From positions 1,240,001 to 1,304,000 of the forward strand of contig NZ_JAGSYA010000004.1 of NCBI RefSeq assembly GCF_025685395.1: a stretch of DNA of 64,000 bases. Reading direction: 5' to 3'. This document shows positions 26,243 to 34,402 of this stretch, in pieces. The position numbers were made by a program, and so were the translations under genes. How positions within the stretch are numbered: the first letter of the stretch is position 1; every line of letters begins with the position of its first letter. Source of the DNA: Terriglobus tenax (GTDB lineage Bacteria; Acidobacteriota; Terriglobia; Terriglobales; Acidobacteriaceae). Under the pieces are notes generated by a model. It was not told the DNA's origin, made no database searches, and saw only the letters and a program-made list of their open reading frames with translations.

Positions 26243-26829
26243 GCCACCCCCGCAAACGCCACACTCAGCCGCTGTTCCATTGCCAATGAAAGCCAGTTCA
26301 CCGGATGCTTTTCGTTCATCATCCACTCAAGCGCCGTCGCCATCACAACCGCAAAAACCATCTCCGCGGCGACCCGTGCCGGGAACAGCTTCTTCCGGCG
26401 GGGCATCCGCTCGATCATGCTGCCCAGTGCCTCGACAGCTTCCGCCCTGCGCTCCAGCAGGTAGCCATGCGTCGCCTGCTGAAACCACACCTGCATCATC
26501 AGCCTGCGATGCCCCTTCGCAATCCGTTCGTGCTCCCGCGCAATCTGCAGGATGAACGCAAGCACCTCTTCCACCGTCGCCGGCCGCTCATCGGTCCGCT
26601 GCCGCGCAAACTCTTTCAGCCGCTCCACGCGCAACCGCGCAATCTCGGGAAGGATCAGTTCCTTGCGCGGGAAGTAGTTGAACAAGGTCGCGCGAGAGAC
26701 GCCTGCCGCCTCGCTGATGGCGTCCATCGAGACCTCGTCATATCCATCCCGCACAAACAGGTCATACGCCGAGCGCACCATCTCCAGTCGGGTTTGTTCC
26801 TTCTGCCGTTCGCGAAGTGAGGTAGGCAT
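26239..26829 (-). CDS. TetR/AcrR family regulator
   Basis: This 196-residue regulator has a TetR helix-turn-helix at about 12-58: YDLFVRDGYDEVSMDAISEA followed by AGVSRATLFNYFPRKELI. The ligand-binding C-terminal domain is generic. It is the first gene of a four-gene exporter operon and most likely represses it, with an exported compound as inducer. A candidate operator overlaps the presumed -10 element just upstream. Confidence 0.92.
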   Translation of the reverse strand: MPTSLRERQKEQTRLEMVRSAYDLFVRDGYDEVSMDAISEAAGVSRATLFNYFPRKELILPEIARLRVERLKEFARQRTDERPATVEEVLAFILQIAREHERIAKGHRRLMMQVWFQQATHGYLLERRAEAVEALGSMIERMPRRKKLFPARVAAEMVFAVVMATALEWMMNEKHPVNWLSLAMEQRLSVAFAGVA

Positions 26830-26840
26830 TTTCGTTAAAC

Positions 26841-26862
26841 ACTATAGTCCACTTTTTAGACT
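26841..26862 (-). promoter_or_regulatory. Candidate promoter and TetR operator
   Basis: On the minus strand TATAGT (26846-26841) is a plausible -10. It overlaps AGTC-N9-GACT (26846-26862), a short inverted repeat. The start codon at 26829 would leave a very short leader. Overlap of operator and -10 fits autorepression but is inferred from position only. Confidence 0.35.
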
Positions 26863-26874
26863 TGAGTATAAATA

Positions 26875-28722
26875 TCAATCGAATTCCTCAAAGTCCTGCA
26901 ACTCTCTCCCCGGCAGGGATGCCCGCAGGGCATTCAACACGGCCAGCAGGTCAATCCCCTCCTGGCCAAGGGCTCCGGCCAGCGGCGGCAGATATCCCAT
27001 CGCAGCGGCGATCATGCCGCAGGTGCTCAACGCCATGCCGCCAACAGCGCTTTGGAGCGCGATCCTTCGCATGCGCCGTCCTATATGCAGCAGTTCGTCC
27101 ACGCGCTCCAGCGTAGTGTCCAGAATCACCGCACCGGCGGCCTCGGCGGTAATGTCATTGCTCTGGCCAAAGGCGATGCCAACCGTCGCGGCCATCATCG
27201 CCGGGGCATCATTAACGCCATCGCCCAGGAACAGCGTCGGAGCCTTCGCCGTCTCCTCGCGCACAATCTGCAGCTTCTCTTCCGGCAACAATCCAGCATG
27301 CACCTCGTGGATACCCATGATCGAGGCAAGATGCTGTACCTCCGCATCACGGTCTCCGGAGAGAATCATCAGCCGCGATACCTGGTGCCGTGGGCGCAGG
27401 TGGTCCATGAACGCCCGGCCCTCCTTGCGGGGTTTGTCCTCAAACCGCATCAGCCCGGCAAGCACGTCGTCCACCAGCAATACGCACTCCATGCCGGGCG
27501 CTTCTTGCGGAAGCTGCGCCACCATCGCAGACGGCAGCTTTCTGCGCCCCGTGATCTTTACCTGCCTGCCCTCGACCACACCGGTCATGCCGGCGCCGGG
27601 CCGCTCGCTGATGTTTTCGACTGGCAGGGCTTCCACCCGCTGCTCTTTGGCTGCCTCAAGAATCGCCAGCGATAGCGGATGCTTGGAGAACTGCTCCAGG
27701 CTCGCCGCAAGCTGCAACAGCTGGTGCTCCGCCAGCCCCGGCAACAGGCTGACGATATCGCTCAACACCGGCTCCCCATGCGTCAGGGTGCCTGTCTTGT
27801 CGAACAGCATGGTGCGGATGCTGCCGACCTGCTCCAGCACCACGGGTTTGCGAATCACGATACTCCGCCGCGCTGCCAGGGACACCGCTCCAATCACCGC
27901 CGTGGGAATGGCCAGCAACAGCGGGCATGGCGTGGCAATCACCAGCACGGCAAGAAAGCGCGTCGCATCTCCACTGAAGCCCCAGCCGGCCAGGGCAATC
28001 GCCACCGCCACCGGCGTATAGATCGCGCCCAGCGTATCGCCCAGGCGCCGAAGATGCGGTGGGCTCTTCTCCGCCTGCACCATCACCTGCATAATGCGGG
28101 CATACCGCGAGTCCTGCGGCAATTTCTCCGCCACAATCGTCAGCGCAGCATCCTCATTCAACGCACCGGAGATCACCTGGGACCCCACCGTTTTGCGGAT
28201 ACGGAAGGGCTCGCCCGTCAGGAACGATTCATCCATCGAGCCGGTCCCTTCCAGCACGCTTCCATCCACCGGGCAGATCTCGTGCGGCAGCACCGTCAGG
28301 CGGTCGCCGATGGCAATCTCGGCGACACCAATCTCCTGCATCTTGCCTGCGCTCCAACGATGGGCAATGCTCGGTGTTCGCCTGGCCAGCGCACTCAGGA
28401 CTGACGATGCGCGCGCCGTGGCATATTCCTCCAGCGCCTGGCCACCGGCCAGCATCAGCACAATGATGGCCGCCACCAGCCACTGTCCCATCGCCGCCGC
28501 GGTGACGATGGACAATGCCGCCAGGAAGTCCGCGCCAAACTCGCGCCGCCATAGCTGCCGCAGCAGGTCCACGATCAGCGGCGTGCCGCCAAAACCGACC
28601 ACGCACCACAACGGGATAACCGCTCCCCAACCACCCGTGTGTAGCAGAAAGCGCAGGGCCAGGGATGCGGCGATGCCGGCAGCTGCTACATACACACTGC
28701 ATTTCTTCCAGGTTTTCAACAT
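26875..28722 (-). CDS. P1B-type metal ATPase, P1B-5-like (Ni/Fe)
   Basis: The protein has 615 residues; ATG 28722 has GAGGGG ahead of it and is preferred to GTG 28737. It has the P-type core: TGEP (about 169), phosphorylation site DKTGT (308-312), SKHPLSLAI and GDGVNDAPAM. There is no N-terminal HMA or Cys-rich metal domain. The membrane metal motif is TPCP (264-267), not CPC, and the last helix carries QEGID (587-591). TPCP plus QExxD is the signature reported for the P1B-5 group (S. meliloti Nia; nickel and iron). No C-terminal hemerythrin domain is present, unlike some group members. It probably exports Ni or Fe. It lies 45 bp before the TetR exporter operon. Confidence 0.85.
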   Translation of the reverse strand: MLKTWKKCSVYVAAAGIAASLALRFLLHTGGWGAVIPLWCVVGFGGTPLIVDLLRQLWRREFGADFLAALSIVTAAAMGQWLVAAIIVLMLAGGQALEEYATARASSVLSALARRTPSIAHRWSAGKMQEIGVAEIAIGDRLTVLPHEICPVDGSVLEGTGSMDESFLTGEPFRIRKTVGSQVISGALNEDAALTIVAEKLPQDSRYARIMQVMVQAEKSPPHLRRLGDTLGAIYTPVAVAIALAGWGFSGDATRFLAVLVIATPCPLLLAIPTAVIGAVSLAARRSIVIRKPVVLEQVGSIRTMLFDKTGTLTHGEPVLSDIVSLLPGLAEHQLLQLAASLEQFSKHPLSLAILEAAKEQRVEALPVENISERPGAGMTGVVEGRQVKITGRRKLPSAMVAQLPQEAPGMECVLLVDDVLAGLMRFEDKPRKEGRAFMDHLRPRHQVSRLMILSGDRDAEVQHLASIMGIHEVHAGLLPEEKLQIVREETAKAPTLFLGDGVNDAPAMMAATVGIAFGQSNDITAEAAGAVILDTTLERVDELLHIGRRMRRIALQSAVGGMALSTCGMIAAAMGYLPPLAGALGQEGIDLLAVLNALRASLPGRELQDFEEFD

Positions 28723-28880
28723 GCGTACGCCCCTCACCGCGCATCACATCGCTGAGAATCATCGCACGGCTGAGGTCTTCCAGCTATGACGGCGGACACG
28801 AAGGTTCAGGACCTCCCCTGCGCTTGCCTGTAGGCTTACTGTCCGAAGTCTGGTATTCTCACTGGTTCCCTGGAGTTTTA

Positions 28881-29258
28881 ATGCCTGAGCCGCGCGCCAA
28901 AGTCCACCACCGCAACCGAGTCATCGGTACCCTCCGCGACGAGATCGCCATCATGATTGAAGGCGAACTCTCCGACCCACGTATTGGCCTGTGCCATGTC
29001 ACCGAGGTCGTCCTCGCCCCCGGTGGCAAATCCGCCAAAGTCTTCGTCTCCGTCGAAGGCGATGAAGAGACGGAGATCTCCACCCGGGAAGGCCTGATGG
29101 CCGCCCGCGCCTACATCCGCACCGAGATCCGGGATCGCATGGGTGTACGCCACATTCCGGAGCTCAGCTTTGTCATTGATCGTTCCGAGAAACTCACCGC
29201 CCGCGTAGATGAACTTCTGACGCGTACCAGAAAGCGTGTTCGGAAGGCGGAGCAGTGA
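28881..29258 (+). CDS. rbfA: 30S ribosome-binding factor RbfA
   Basis: The protein has 125 residues from the ATG at 28881 (TGGAG 9 bp upstream). RbfA binds helix 45/h28 of immature 16S rRNA in 30S assembly. RNRVIGTLRDEIAIMIEGEL, the SDPRIGLCHVTEVVL block and RDRMGVRHIPELSFVIDRS are the conserved KH-like regions. It is usually encoded directly after infB; here infB is 11 kb away on the other strand. The stop overlaps the GTG start of nrnA. Confidence 0.95.
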   Translation: MPEPRAKVHHRNRVIGTLRDEIAIMIEGELSDPRIGLCHVTEVVLAPGGKSAKVFVSVEGDEETEISTREGLMAARAYIRTEIRDRMGVRHIPELSFVIDRSEKLTARVDELLTRTRKRVRKAEQ

Positions 29259-30229
29259 CCTACTTCGCCGCCACCTCCGAGCTGCTGAACCATATCCGCA
29301 GCCGGCAACATTTTCTGTTGACCTCGCACTCCCGTCCTGACGGCGACGCCGTCGGCTCCCTTCTCGCCATGGCGATGCTGCTGGATCAGCTTGGCAAGAC
29401 GTGCGAGGTCGTGGTGGCCGATCCGGTTCCCTTCATCTACCGCAACCTGCCGCAGGTGGATCGCATTCGTGTCGCACCGCGCATCGAAGGCAGCTACGAT
29501 GCCGTCATTCTGCTGGAGTGTGACTCGGTGGAGCGTTCCGGTATCCATGGCACCGAGGGCATGTTCCTCATCAACATTGATCACCACTCCAGCGGCCGCG
29601 AGTTCGGCAACTGCAACTGGATTGATCAGGACGCCTGCGCCGTCGCCGCCATGGTTTACCACCTGGCGGTGACCGCCGACGTGACCATTACGCCGGAGAT
29701 GGCAACCTGCCTGTACGCGGCCATTCTTACGGACACCGGCTCCTTCACCTACCCCGGCACTAATGCCGATACCTTCGCTCTGGCCCGCGAGCTGGTGCTT
29801 GCCGGGGCCGATGCCGCATGGATCGCTCGGGAGGTCTACTTCACCAACCCCGCGCCGCGCATCCGCATCCTCGGCTCCGCCCTTTCGAATCTGCATCTTG
29901 AGGGCAAGATCGCATGGGCGTGGATCACCCTGCAGGACATGATCGAGAGCGCCGCTGAGGAAGAAGACTGCGAAGGCGTGGTCAACTACCTGATCTCCAT
30001 CGCCGGCATTGACTGCGCCGTTTTCCTGCGCGAACTGCCCCGCCCCTTTGTGACGGGTACGCCGCAGTTCCGCCTCAGCATCCGCAGCAAGGGTGGTATC
30101 AACGTGGCGCTCGTAGCGGAACACTTCGGCGGCGGTGGCCACGTCAACGCCAGCGGCTGCACCATCAGCGGCAGTCTGGAAACGGCGATTGACCTTACCA
30201 TCAAACGCCTGCGGGCGGAACTCTGTTAG
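29255..30229 (+). CDS. nrnA: DHH phosphoesterase, NrnA-like
   Basis: This 324-residue protein starts at GTG overlapping the rbfA stop (GTGA). Its N-terminal DHH domain shows SHSRPDGDAVGSLLAMAML (Asp ligands), ECDSVERSG and the DHH triad in INIDHHSSG. The C-terminal DHHA1 domain ends with EHFGGGGHVNASGC, the substrate-binding motif. NrnA degrades short RNA oligonucleotides and dephosphorylates pAp. The family and the rbfA coupling are standard. Confidence 0.93.
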   Translation: MTYFAATSELLNHIRSRQHFLLTSHSRPDGDAVGSLLAMAMLLDQLGKTCEVVVADPVPFIYRNLPQVDRIRVAPRIEGSYDAVILLECDSVERSGIHGTEGMFLINIDHHSSGREFGNCNWIDQDACAVAAMVYHLAVTADVTITPEMATCLYAAILTDTGSFTYPGTNADTFALARELVLAGADAAWIAREVYFTNPAPRIRILGSALSNLHLEGKIAWAWITLQDMIESAAEEEDCEGVVNYLISIAGIDCAVFLRELPRPFVTGTPQFRLSIRSKGGINVALVAEHFGGGGHVNASGCTISGSLETAIDLTIKRLRAELC

Positions 30230-30240
30230 CCTAATCTCCG

Positions 30241-32142
30241 TTGCACAACCACGACCAGAGCAAATCGTCCCCGAATGGCGCGCGCCAGTGGCTTCACCGG
30301 CTGCGTTCGGGCGAGGCTTTTTCCGCCACACAGGAACTGGTCGTTCTGTTCCTGGTCACCAGCTGGCTGCTGGCCTTTGGCCTGGTTCCGCTCACGATTG
30401 GCAGCCTGCACATCAGCCGCACAGAGCTTGGCCTGGTGGGCGCCGATGAACCACGCTACGCGCAGGTCGCCCGCGAAATGCTCGAGGTGCACTCCGCCGA
30501 GTGCCACGCGCTGCATACCACCGTGCGTCCGCATAGCCTGGCCTGGCAGGATTTGTCGGCAAGCTACCATTGCCTGACCGCCGGAGCCATTACCCCCATT
30601 CTGTACGGCGTACCGTGGCTGGAGAAACCGGCGCTCTATTACTGGCGCGCCATGAGCTTCTTCAAGGAGTTCGGCGTCTCGGACTGGTCCGCCCGCCTGC
30701 CCTCCACCACCGCTACCTTTGCGCTCATCCTTCTGATTTATCTGCACATGCGGCGCTTCCGTCCAGGTGGACACCTGGACGCAGCCCTGATCACCGCCTC
30801 TGCCGTCGCCATGGTTGCCTTCTCCCGCGGAGCCTCCACGGACATGCAACTGGCCGCGCCATTTTCCATCGGCATGCTGGGCTGGTACGCCTGGTACGAG
30901 ACTGGCAAGAAGTTCTGGCTCTTTGACCTCTACTTCTTCGGCGGTCTGGCGACACTGGCCAAAGGCCCTGTCGCTCCGTTCATGATTCTCTGCATCCTGC
31001 TGCTGTTTGCAGGCCTGCGCCGCGAGTGGAACATCGTCCGCCGCACAATCTGGTTGCCGGGAGTAGTCCTCTACCTGGCGATGGTGCTGCCCTGGTTCAT
31101 CGCCGTCCAGCTCCGCAACCCGGACTTCTACCGGCTCTTTTTCCTGCAGCACAACCTGGAGCGCTTCGCCACCGACCGCTACCAGCACCATCAGCCCATC
31201 TATTACTACCTGGTCGTACTCATCCTCGGCCTGATGCCCTGGACGGTCATGAGCCTTCGCGCCATGGTCGATTCCATCCAGATCGCAGTCGCCGAGTGGA
31301 AAGTTCGCCACAACCGCGTCCGTTACCTTGGCAACACCCGCCCGGGAGACGCCTTCCCCGAGTTTCTCGTGCTGTGGGCCATCTTCCCGGTTGTCTTCTT
31401 CTCTTTCTCCGGTTCCAAACTGCCGGGCTACATTCTGCCCGCCATCACGCCCATCACCATCCTGACCGGCGACTATCTACACCGCGTACGCTACTTCAAG
31501 CTGAAGTGGTGGATGCTGGGCTCTCACGCAGCCCTGGTCTCGTTGATGACCTTCGTCCTTCTGCTGTGCCCGCAGTACATGATCTACGAGCGCATGGTGC
31601 CGCCCGCAAAGACCTTTTTCTGGGCAGCATTCTGGGCCATCCTGACCGGTGTTGTCATCTACTACACCATCCGTCGCTGGGGAACCAAGCGCCTGCGCAC
31701 CGTCACCCTGGCGCCGGTGCTCCTCCTGCTCTTCTTCCTGCTGGGCATGAACGGCTGGCTGTTGGACGCCAGCTACTCCGCCCGCCCGCTGGCTCAGCGC
31801 ATCACGGAACAGGCTCCGGACGTTTCCACACTGGCCACCTACCGCATCCGCCGCGACATCGACTATGGCCTGGCCTTCTATCGCAACCAGCCGCTGCGCC
31901 ACTACTTCCAGGAAGACAGCGCCACCGAAAAGGTCAATGTCATCGCCGAGATTCCGCAGGAGGAGCACATCCTCGTCCTGCGTGAGAAAGATGCCTCCAA
32001 GCTGCCGGAAATCCTGGCCGGACGCGTCTACACGCCGCTGTTTCTGTACCCCTGGCAGGGGCTGGCGGTCTACCGCGTAGCCGCTGTGGGAACCCAGACC
32101 GCAAACCTTACACCCCAACCTTCCGCACACAAGCGCCGCTAA
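30241..32142 (+). CDS. GT39-family membrane glycosyltransferase (ArnT-like)
   Basis: The protein has 633 residues, apparently starting at TTG 30241, 12 bp after the nrnA stop; no ATG occurs earlier in the frame. There are about 11-12 membrane helices. GADEPRYAQVAREML is the GT39 catalytic-loop signature with the acidic pair, and ITPILYGVPWLEKPALYYW follows. These enzymes transfer sugars from polyprenyl phosphate to lipid A or proteins on the periplasmic face. Between the two motifs lies an unusual stretch of about 30 residues rich in His, Cys and Ser (about 81-114) where ArnT normally has only a few. The acceptor is unknown. Confidence 0.87.
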   Translation: MHNHDQSKSSPNGARQWLHRLRSGEAFSATQELVVLFLVTSWLLAFGLVPLTIGSLHISRTELGLVGADEPRYAQVAREMLEVHSAECHALHTTVRPHSLAWQDLSASYHCLTAGAITPILYGVPWLEKPALYYWRAMSFFKEFGVSDWSARLPSTTATFALILLIYLHMRRFRPGGHLDAALITASAVAMVAFSRGASTDMQLAAPFSIGMLGWYAWYETGKKFWLFDLYFFGGLATLAKGPVAPFMILCILLLFAGLRREWNIVRRTIWLPGVVLYLAMVLPWFIAVQLRNPDFYRLFFLQHNLERFATDRYQHHQPIYYYLVVLILGLMPWTVMSLRAMVDSIQIAVAEWKVRHNRVRYLGNTRPGDAFPEFLVLWAIFPVVFFSFSGSKLPGYILPAITPITILTGDYLHRVRYFKLKWWMLGSHAALVSLMTFVLLLCPQYMIYERMVPPAKTFFWAAFWAILTGVVIYYTIRRWGTKRLRTVTLAPVLLLLFFLLGMNGWLLDASYSARPLAQRITEQAPDVSTLATYRIRRDIDYGLAFYRNQPLRHYFQEDSATEKVNVIAEIPQEEHILVLREKDASKLPEILAGRVYTPLFLYPWQGLAVYRVAAVGTQTANLTPQPSAHKRR

Positions 32143-32179
32143 CTCCGCTAAGCTGCTCTTCAGGCCCCTGAAGACCCAA

Positions 32180-33166
32180 GTGAGCGCTGTCGCCCAAATC
32201 GACCTGCTGGACCTCCGTCATTACTCCGGACGGCAGCTTCGTGCCCTGCTCGAAGAAGAAGCACGGCAGTGGAAAGCGCTCCTCGAGTGGGACTACAACA
32301 CATCCGTCGAGCTCCTGCTGCAGTATCTGGATGCACGCATCCTGCCGGGATATGTGGCGCTCGACAATGGCAACGTCAGCGGCTACACCTTCAGCGTTTA
32401 CGAAGGCGACAAGGCCGTGGTCGGCGACGCCTTCGCACAGCCCACCGAGTCTGAGTCCGCACAACAGATTGAGCAGCGCCTGCTCACGCACCTGATCGAG
32501 ATGCTGCAGAACTCACCGCAGTCTCAGCGCATTGAGTCACAGCTTCTCCTGCATCCCGCAGGCTCGCTCAGCGCGCCTTTCCTCGCCGCTGGCTTCCGCA
32601 TTTACCCGCGGCTTTTCCTGCACTGCGATCTGGACCATAACCCGGCGCTGCCTGAGATTCCCCCAGGCCCCGCTCTTCCCGAGCCGCTCGTGCTGCGCCC
32701 CTGGGTCAACGCCCACTTCCAGCCTGCCGGAGAACTCATCCATCGCACCTATCGCGGCCACCTGGACTCCTCCATCAACGACCAGTACCGCTCGCTGCAT
32801 GGTTCGCTGCGCTTTCTGCACAACATCGTCCGCTTCCCCGGCTGCGGAGCTTTCGATACTGACTCCTCCTGGGTCATCGCCGACCCCGCCAGCGGTGTTC
32901 TGGAGGGTATGGTGCTCTGCTCCCGCGTCTGCGACCACGTCGCCCACATCACCCAGCTCTGCGTCGCTCCTCAGCTTCGCGGACGCGGCTACGGACGTAT
33001 GCTGATCCAGCAGGCGGCCGCCGGCCTGCGCAAGCGCGGGTTTGAGGCGATTACCCTCACCGTTACCGAAGAAAACACCCACGCTGTACGCCTGTACCAG
33101 GATCTGGGCTTCCGCCAGCACCATCGTTTTGACGCCATGGTGTGGGATAAGCGCGATTCGCGTTAG
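32180..33166 (+). CDS. GNAT N-acetyltransferase
   Basis: This 328-residue protein starts at GTG. The C-terminal half (about 190-328) is a GNAT domain: ITQLCVAPQLRGRGYGRML contains the acetyl-CoA loop (R-G-R-G-Y-G) and ENTHAVRLYQDLGFRQH is the terminal motif. The N-terminal ~180 residues look like a second, degenerate GNAT-like unit (GYTFSVYEGDKAVVGDAF). The substrate is unknown. It follows the glycosyltransferase by 37 bp on the same strand. Confidence 0.82.
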   Translation: MSAVAQIDLLDLRHYSGRQLRALLEEEARQWKALLEWDYNTSVELLLQYLDARILPGYVALDNGNVSGYTFSVYEGDKAVVGDAFAQPTESESAQQIEQRLLTHLIEMLQNSPQSQRIESQLLLHPAGSLSAPFLAAGFRIYPRLFLHCDLDHNPALPEIPPGPALPEPLVLRPWVNAHFQPAGELIHRTYRGHLDSSINDQYRSLHGSLRFLHNIVRFPGCGAFDTDSSWVIADPASGVLEGMVLCSRVCDHVAHITQLCVAPQLRGRGYGRMLIQQAAAGLRKRGFEAITLTVTEENTHAVRLYQDLGFRQHHRFDAMVWDKRDSR

Positions 33167-33190
33167 GCGGCTGCTATCATCAGAGACGGA

Positions 33191-33598
33191 ATGGCAACGC
33201 GCTCACAGGCCGCACTCGCCGGCGAATCCAAGACACTCCCCATCATGGCGCTATTGGCCGGCTGGCTGATCCCCGGTGCGGGTCACCTGCTCGTCAAAAA
33301 GCCCATCCGTGCGGCACTGCTCTTCGTCTCCATCACGAGCATGTTCTTCATCGGCATCGGCCTGCAGGGCAAGATCTATCAGCCCAACACCGGCGACCTG
33401 CTGGACATGCTGAACTTCGCCGGAGACCTCGGCGCTGGCGTGCTCTATGTGCTGGCACGGCTTCTTGACTGGGGCCACGCCTCCGTCCAGATCGCCATCG
33501 CCGACTACGGCACCCGCTTCATCGTGGTGGCCGGACTGCTGAACATCATGTCCGCCGTCGACGCGCACTCGCTCGCGAATGGGAGGAAGCCGCTGTGA
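33191..33598 (+). CDS. Small membrane protein, DUF6677-like
   Basis: This 135-residue protein has about three membrane segments: IMALLAGWLIPGAGHLLVKK, AALLFVSITSMFFIGIGLQG and FIVVAGLLNIMSAVDAHSLA. GWLIPGAGHLLVKKPIRAALLF resembles what I recall of the DUF6677 family in Acidobacteriota. It starts 24 bp after the acetyltransferase and its stop overlaps the GTG of the next tiny gene. Confidence 0.7.
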   Translation: MATRSQAALAGESKTLPIMALLAGWLIPGAGHLLVKKPIRAALLFVSITSMFFIGIGLQGKIYQPNTGDLLDMLNFAGDLGAGVLYVLARLLDWGHASVQIAIADYGTRFIVVAGLLNIMSAVDAHSLANGRKPL

Positions 33599-33771
33599 AC
33601 CTCTCCCACTTCTCTGCCGTGCTGCTCTTCTCGCTGTTCACATCGGTGGTCTTCGGCATCACCCAGCGCAGCGAACCCAAAGCCATGATCAGGTTTGGCG
33701 GTTACTGCTTCGCCCTCTTCGTCGGCGGCGTCATCGTCGCCAGCTGGCTGATGTACTTCATCAAGCACTAA
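33595..33771 (+). CDS. 58-residue membrane protein
   Basis: A GTG start overlaps the preceding stop (GTGA), with GGGAGGA 9-15 bp upstream, and the frame ends at TAA 33769. The product has two hydrophobic helices: HFSAVLLFSLFTSVVFGI and CFALFVGGVIVASWLMYF, joined by a polar loop (TQRSEPKAMIRFGGY). The family is not recognised. Good ribosome site, coupling and coherent membrane character support it as a real gene. Confidence 0.7.
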   Translation: MNLSHFSAVLLFSLFTSVVFGITQRSEPKAMIRFGGYCFALFVGGVIVASWLMYFIKH

Positions 33772-33778
33772 ATCGACT

Positions 33779-34402
33779 ATGCAAACACCGCACGACCGCA
33801 GATGGCTTGGATTCTTACTTGCTGCGGTTGTGGCGGTTATGGTCTGGTCCTGGATCGGCGCGTCAGACCGCATAACCTGGTGGCTGGAATCGTTTCCCAT
33901 CTTCCTCGCCGCACCAGTTCTTGCACTTACCTACAGGAGCTTCCCGCTCACACGTTTGGCCTACACACTCATCGCGGTGCACATGTGCATTCTTCTGGTG
34001 GGTGCGCATTACACCTATGCCAATGTTCCCCTGTTTGACTGGATTCGCGACCGCTTCCACCTGCAGCGCAACGACTATGACAAGGTGGGCCACCTGGCAC
34101 AGGGTTTCGTGCCAGCTATCATCGCCCGTGAAATCTTCATCCGGAAACAGATTGTCAACGGGAGCTGGTGGCGCGTCTTCCTGGTGCTAAGTGTCTGCCT
34201 TGCCATCAGCGCCTGCTACGAACTCCTGGAGTGGTTCGTAGCAGTACTGGAAGGCAGTGGTGCGGATGCCTTTCTCGGCACACAGGGCGACCCGTTCGAC
34301 ACACAGAACGATATGTTCTGCGCACTGATTGGAGCAACCGCCGCCCAGCTTCTGCTTTCCCGCCTGCATAACAGGCAAATCAAACAAGCATCCAGGGTCT
34401 AG
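33779..34402 (+). CDS. YjdF-like membrane protein (DUF2238)
   Basis: This 207-residue integral membrane protein has about six helices. YDKVGHLAQGFVPAIIAREI and CYELLEWFVAVLEGSGADAFLGTQGDPFDTQNDM are typical of the DUF2238/YjdF family, with conserved acidic and histidine residues at the helix ends (HLAQGF, YELLEW, DPFDTQ). No function is established for the family. The stop TAG lies in a CTAG palindrome shared with the stop of the convergent peptidase gene. Confidence 0.87.
   Translation: MQTPHDRRWLGFLLAAVVAVMVWSWIGASDRITWWLESFPIFLAAPVLALTYRSFPLTRLAYTLIAVHMCILLVGAHYTYANVPLFDWIRDRFHLQRNDYDKVGHLAQGFVPAIIAREIFIRKQIVNGSWWRVFLVLSVCLAISACYELLEWFVAVLEGSGADAFLGTQGDPFDTQNDMFCALIGATAAQLLLSRLHNRQIKQASRV

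Noticed and set aside
28665-28880. N-terminal extension of RbfA by 72 codons
   Set aside because: The extended part overlaps the P-type ATPase start region, lacks RbfA similarity, and ATG 28881 has a ribosome site and the expected family start.
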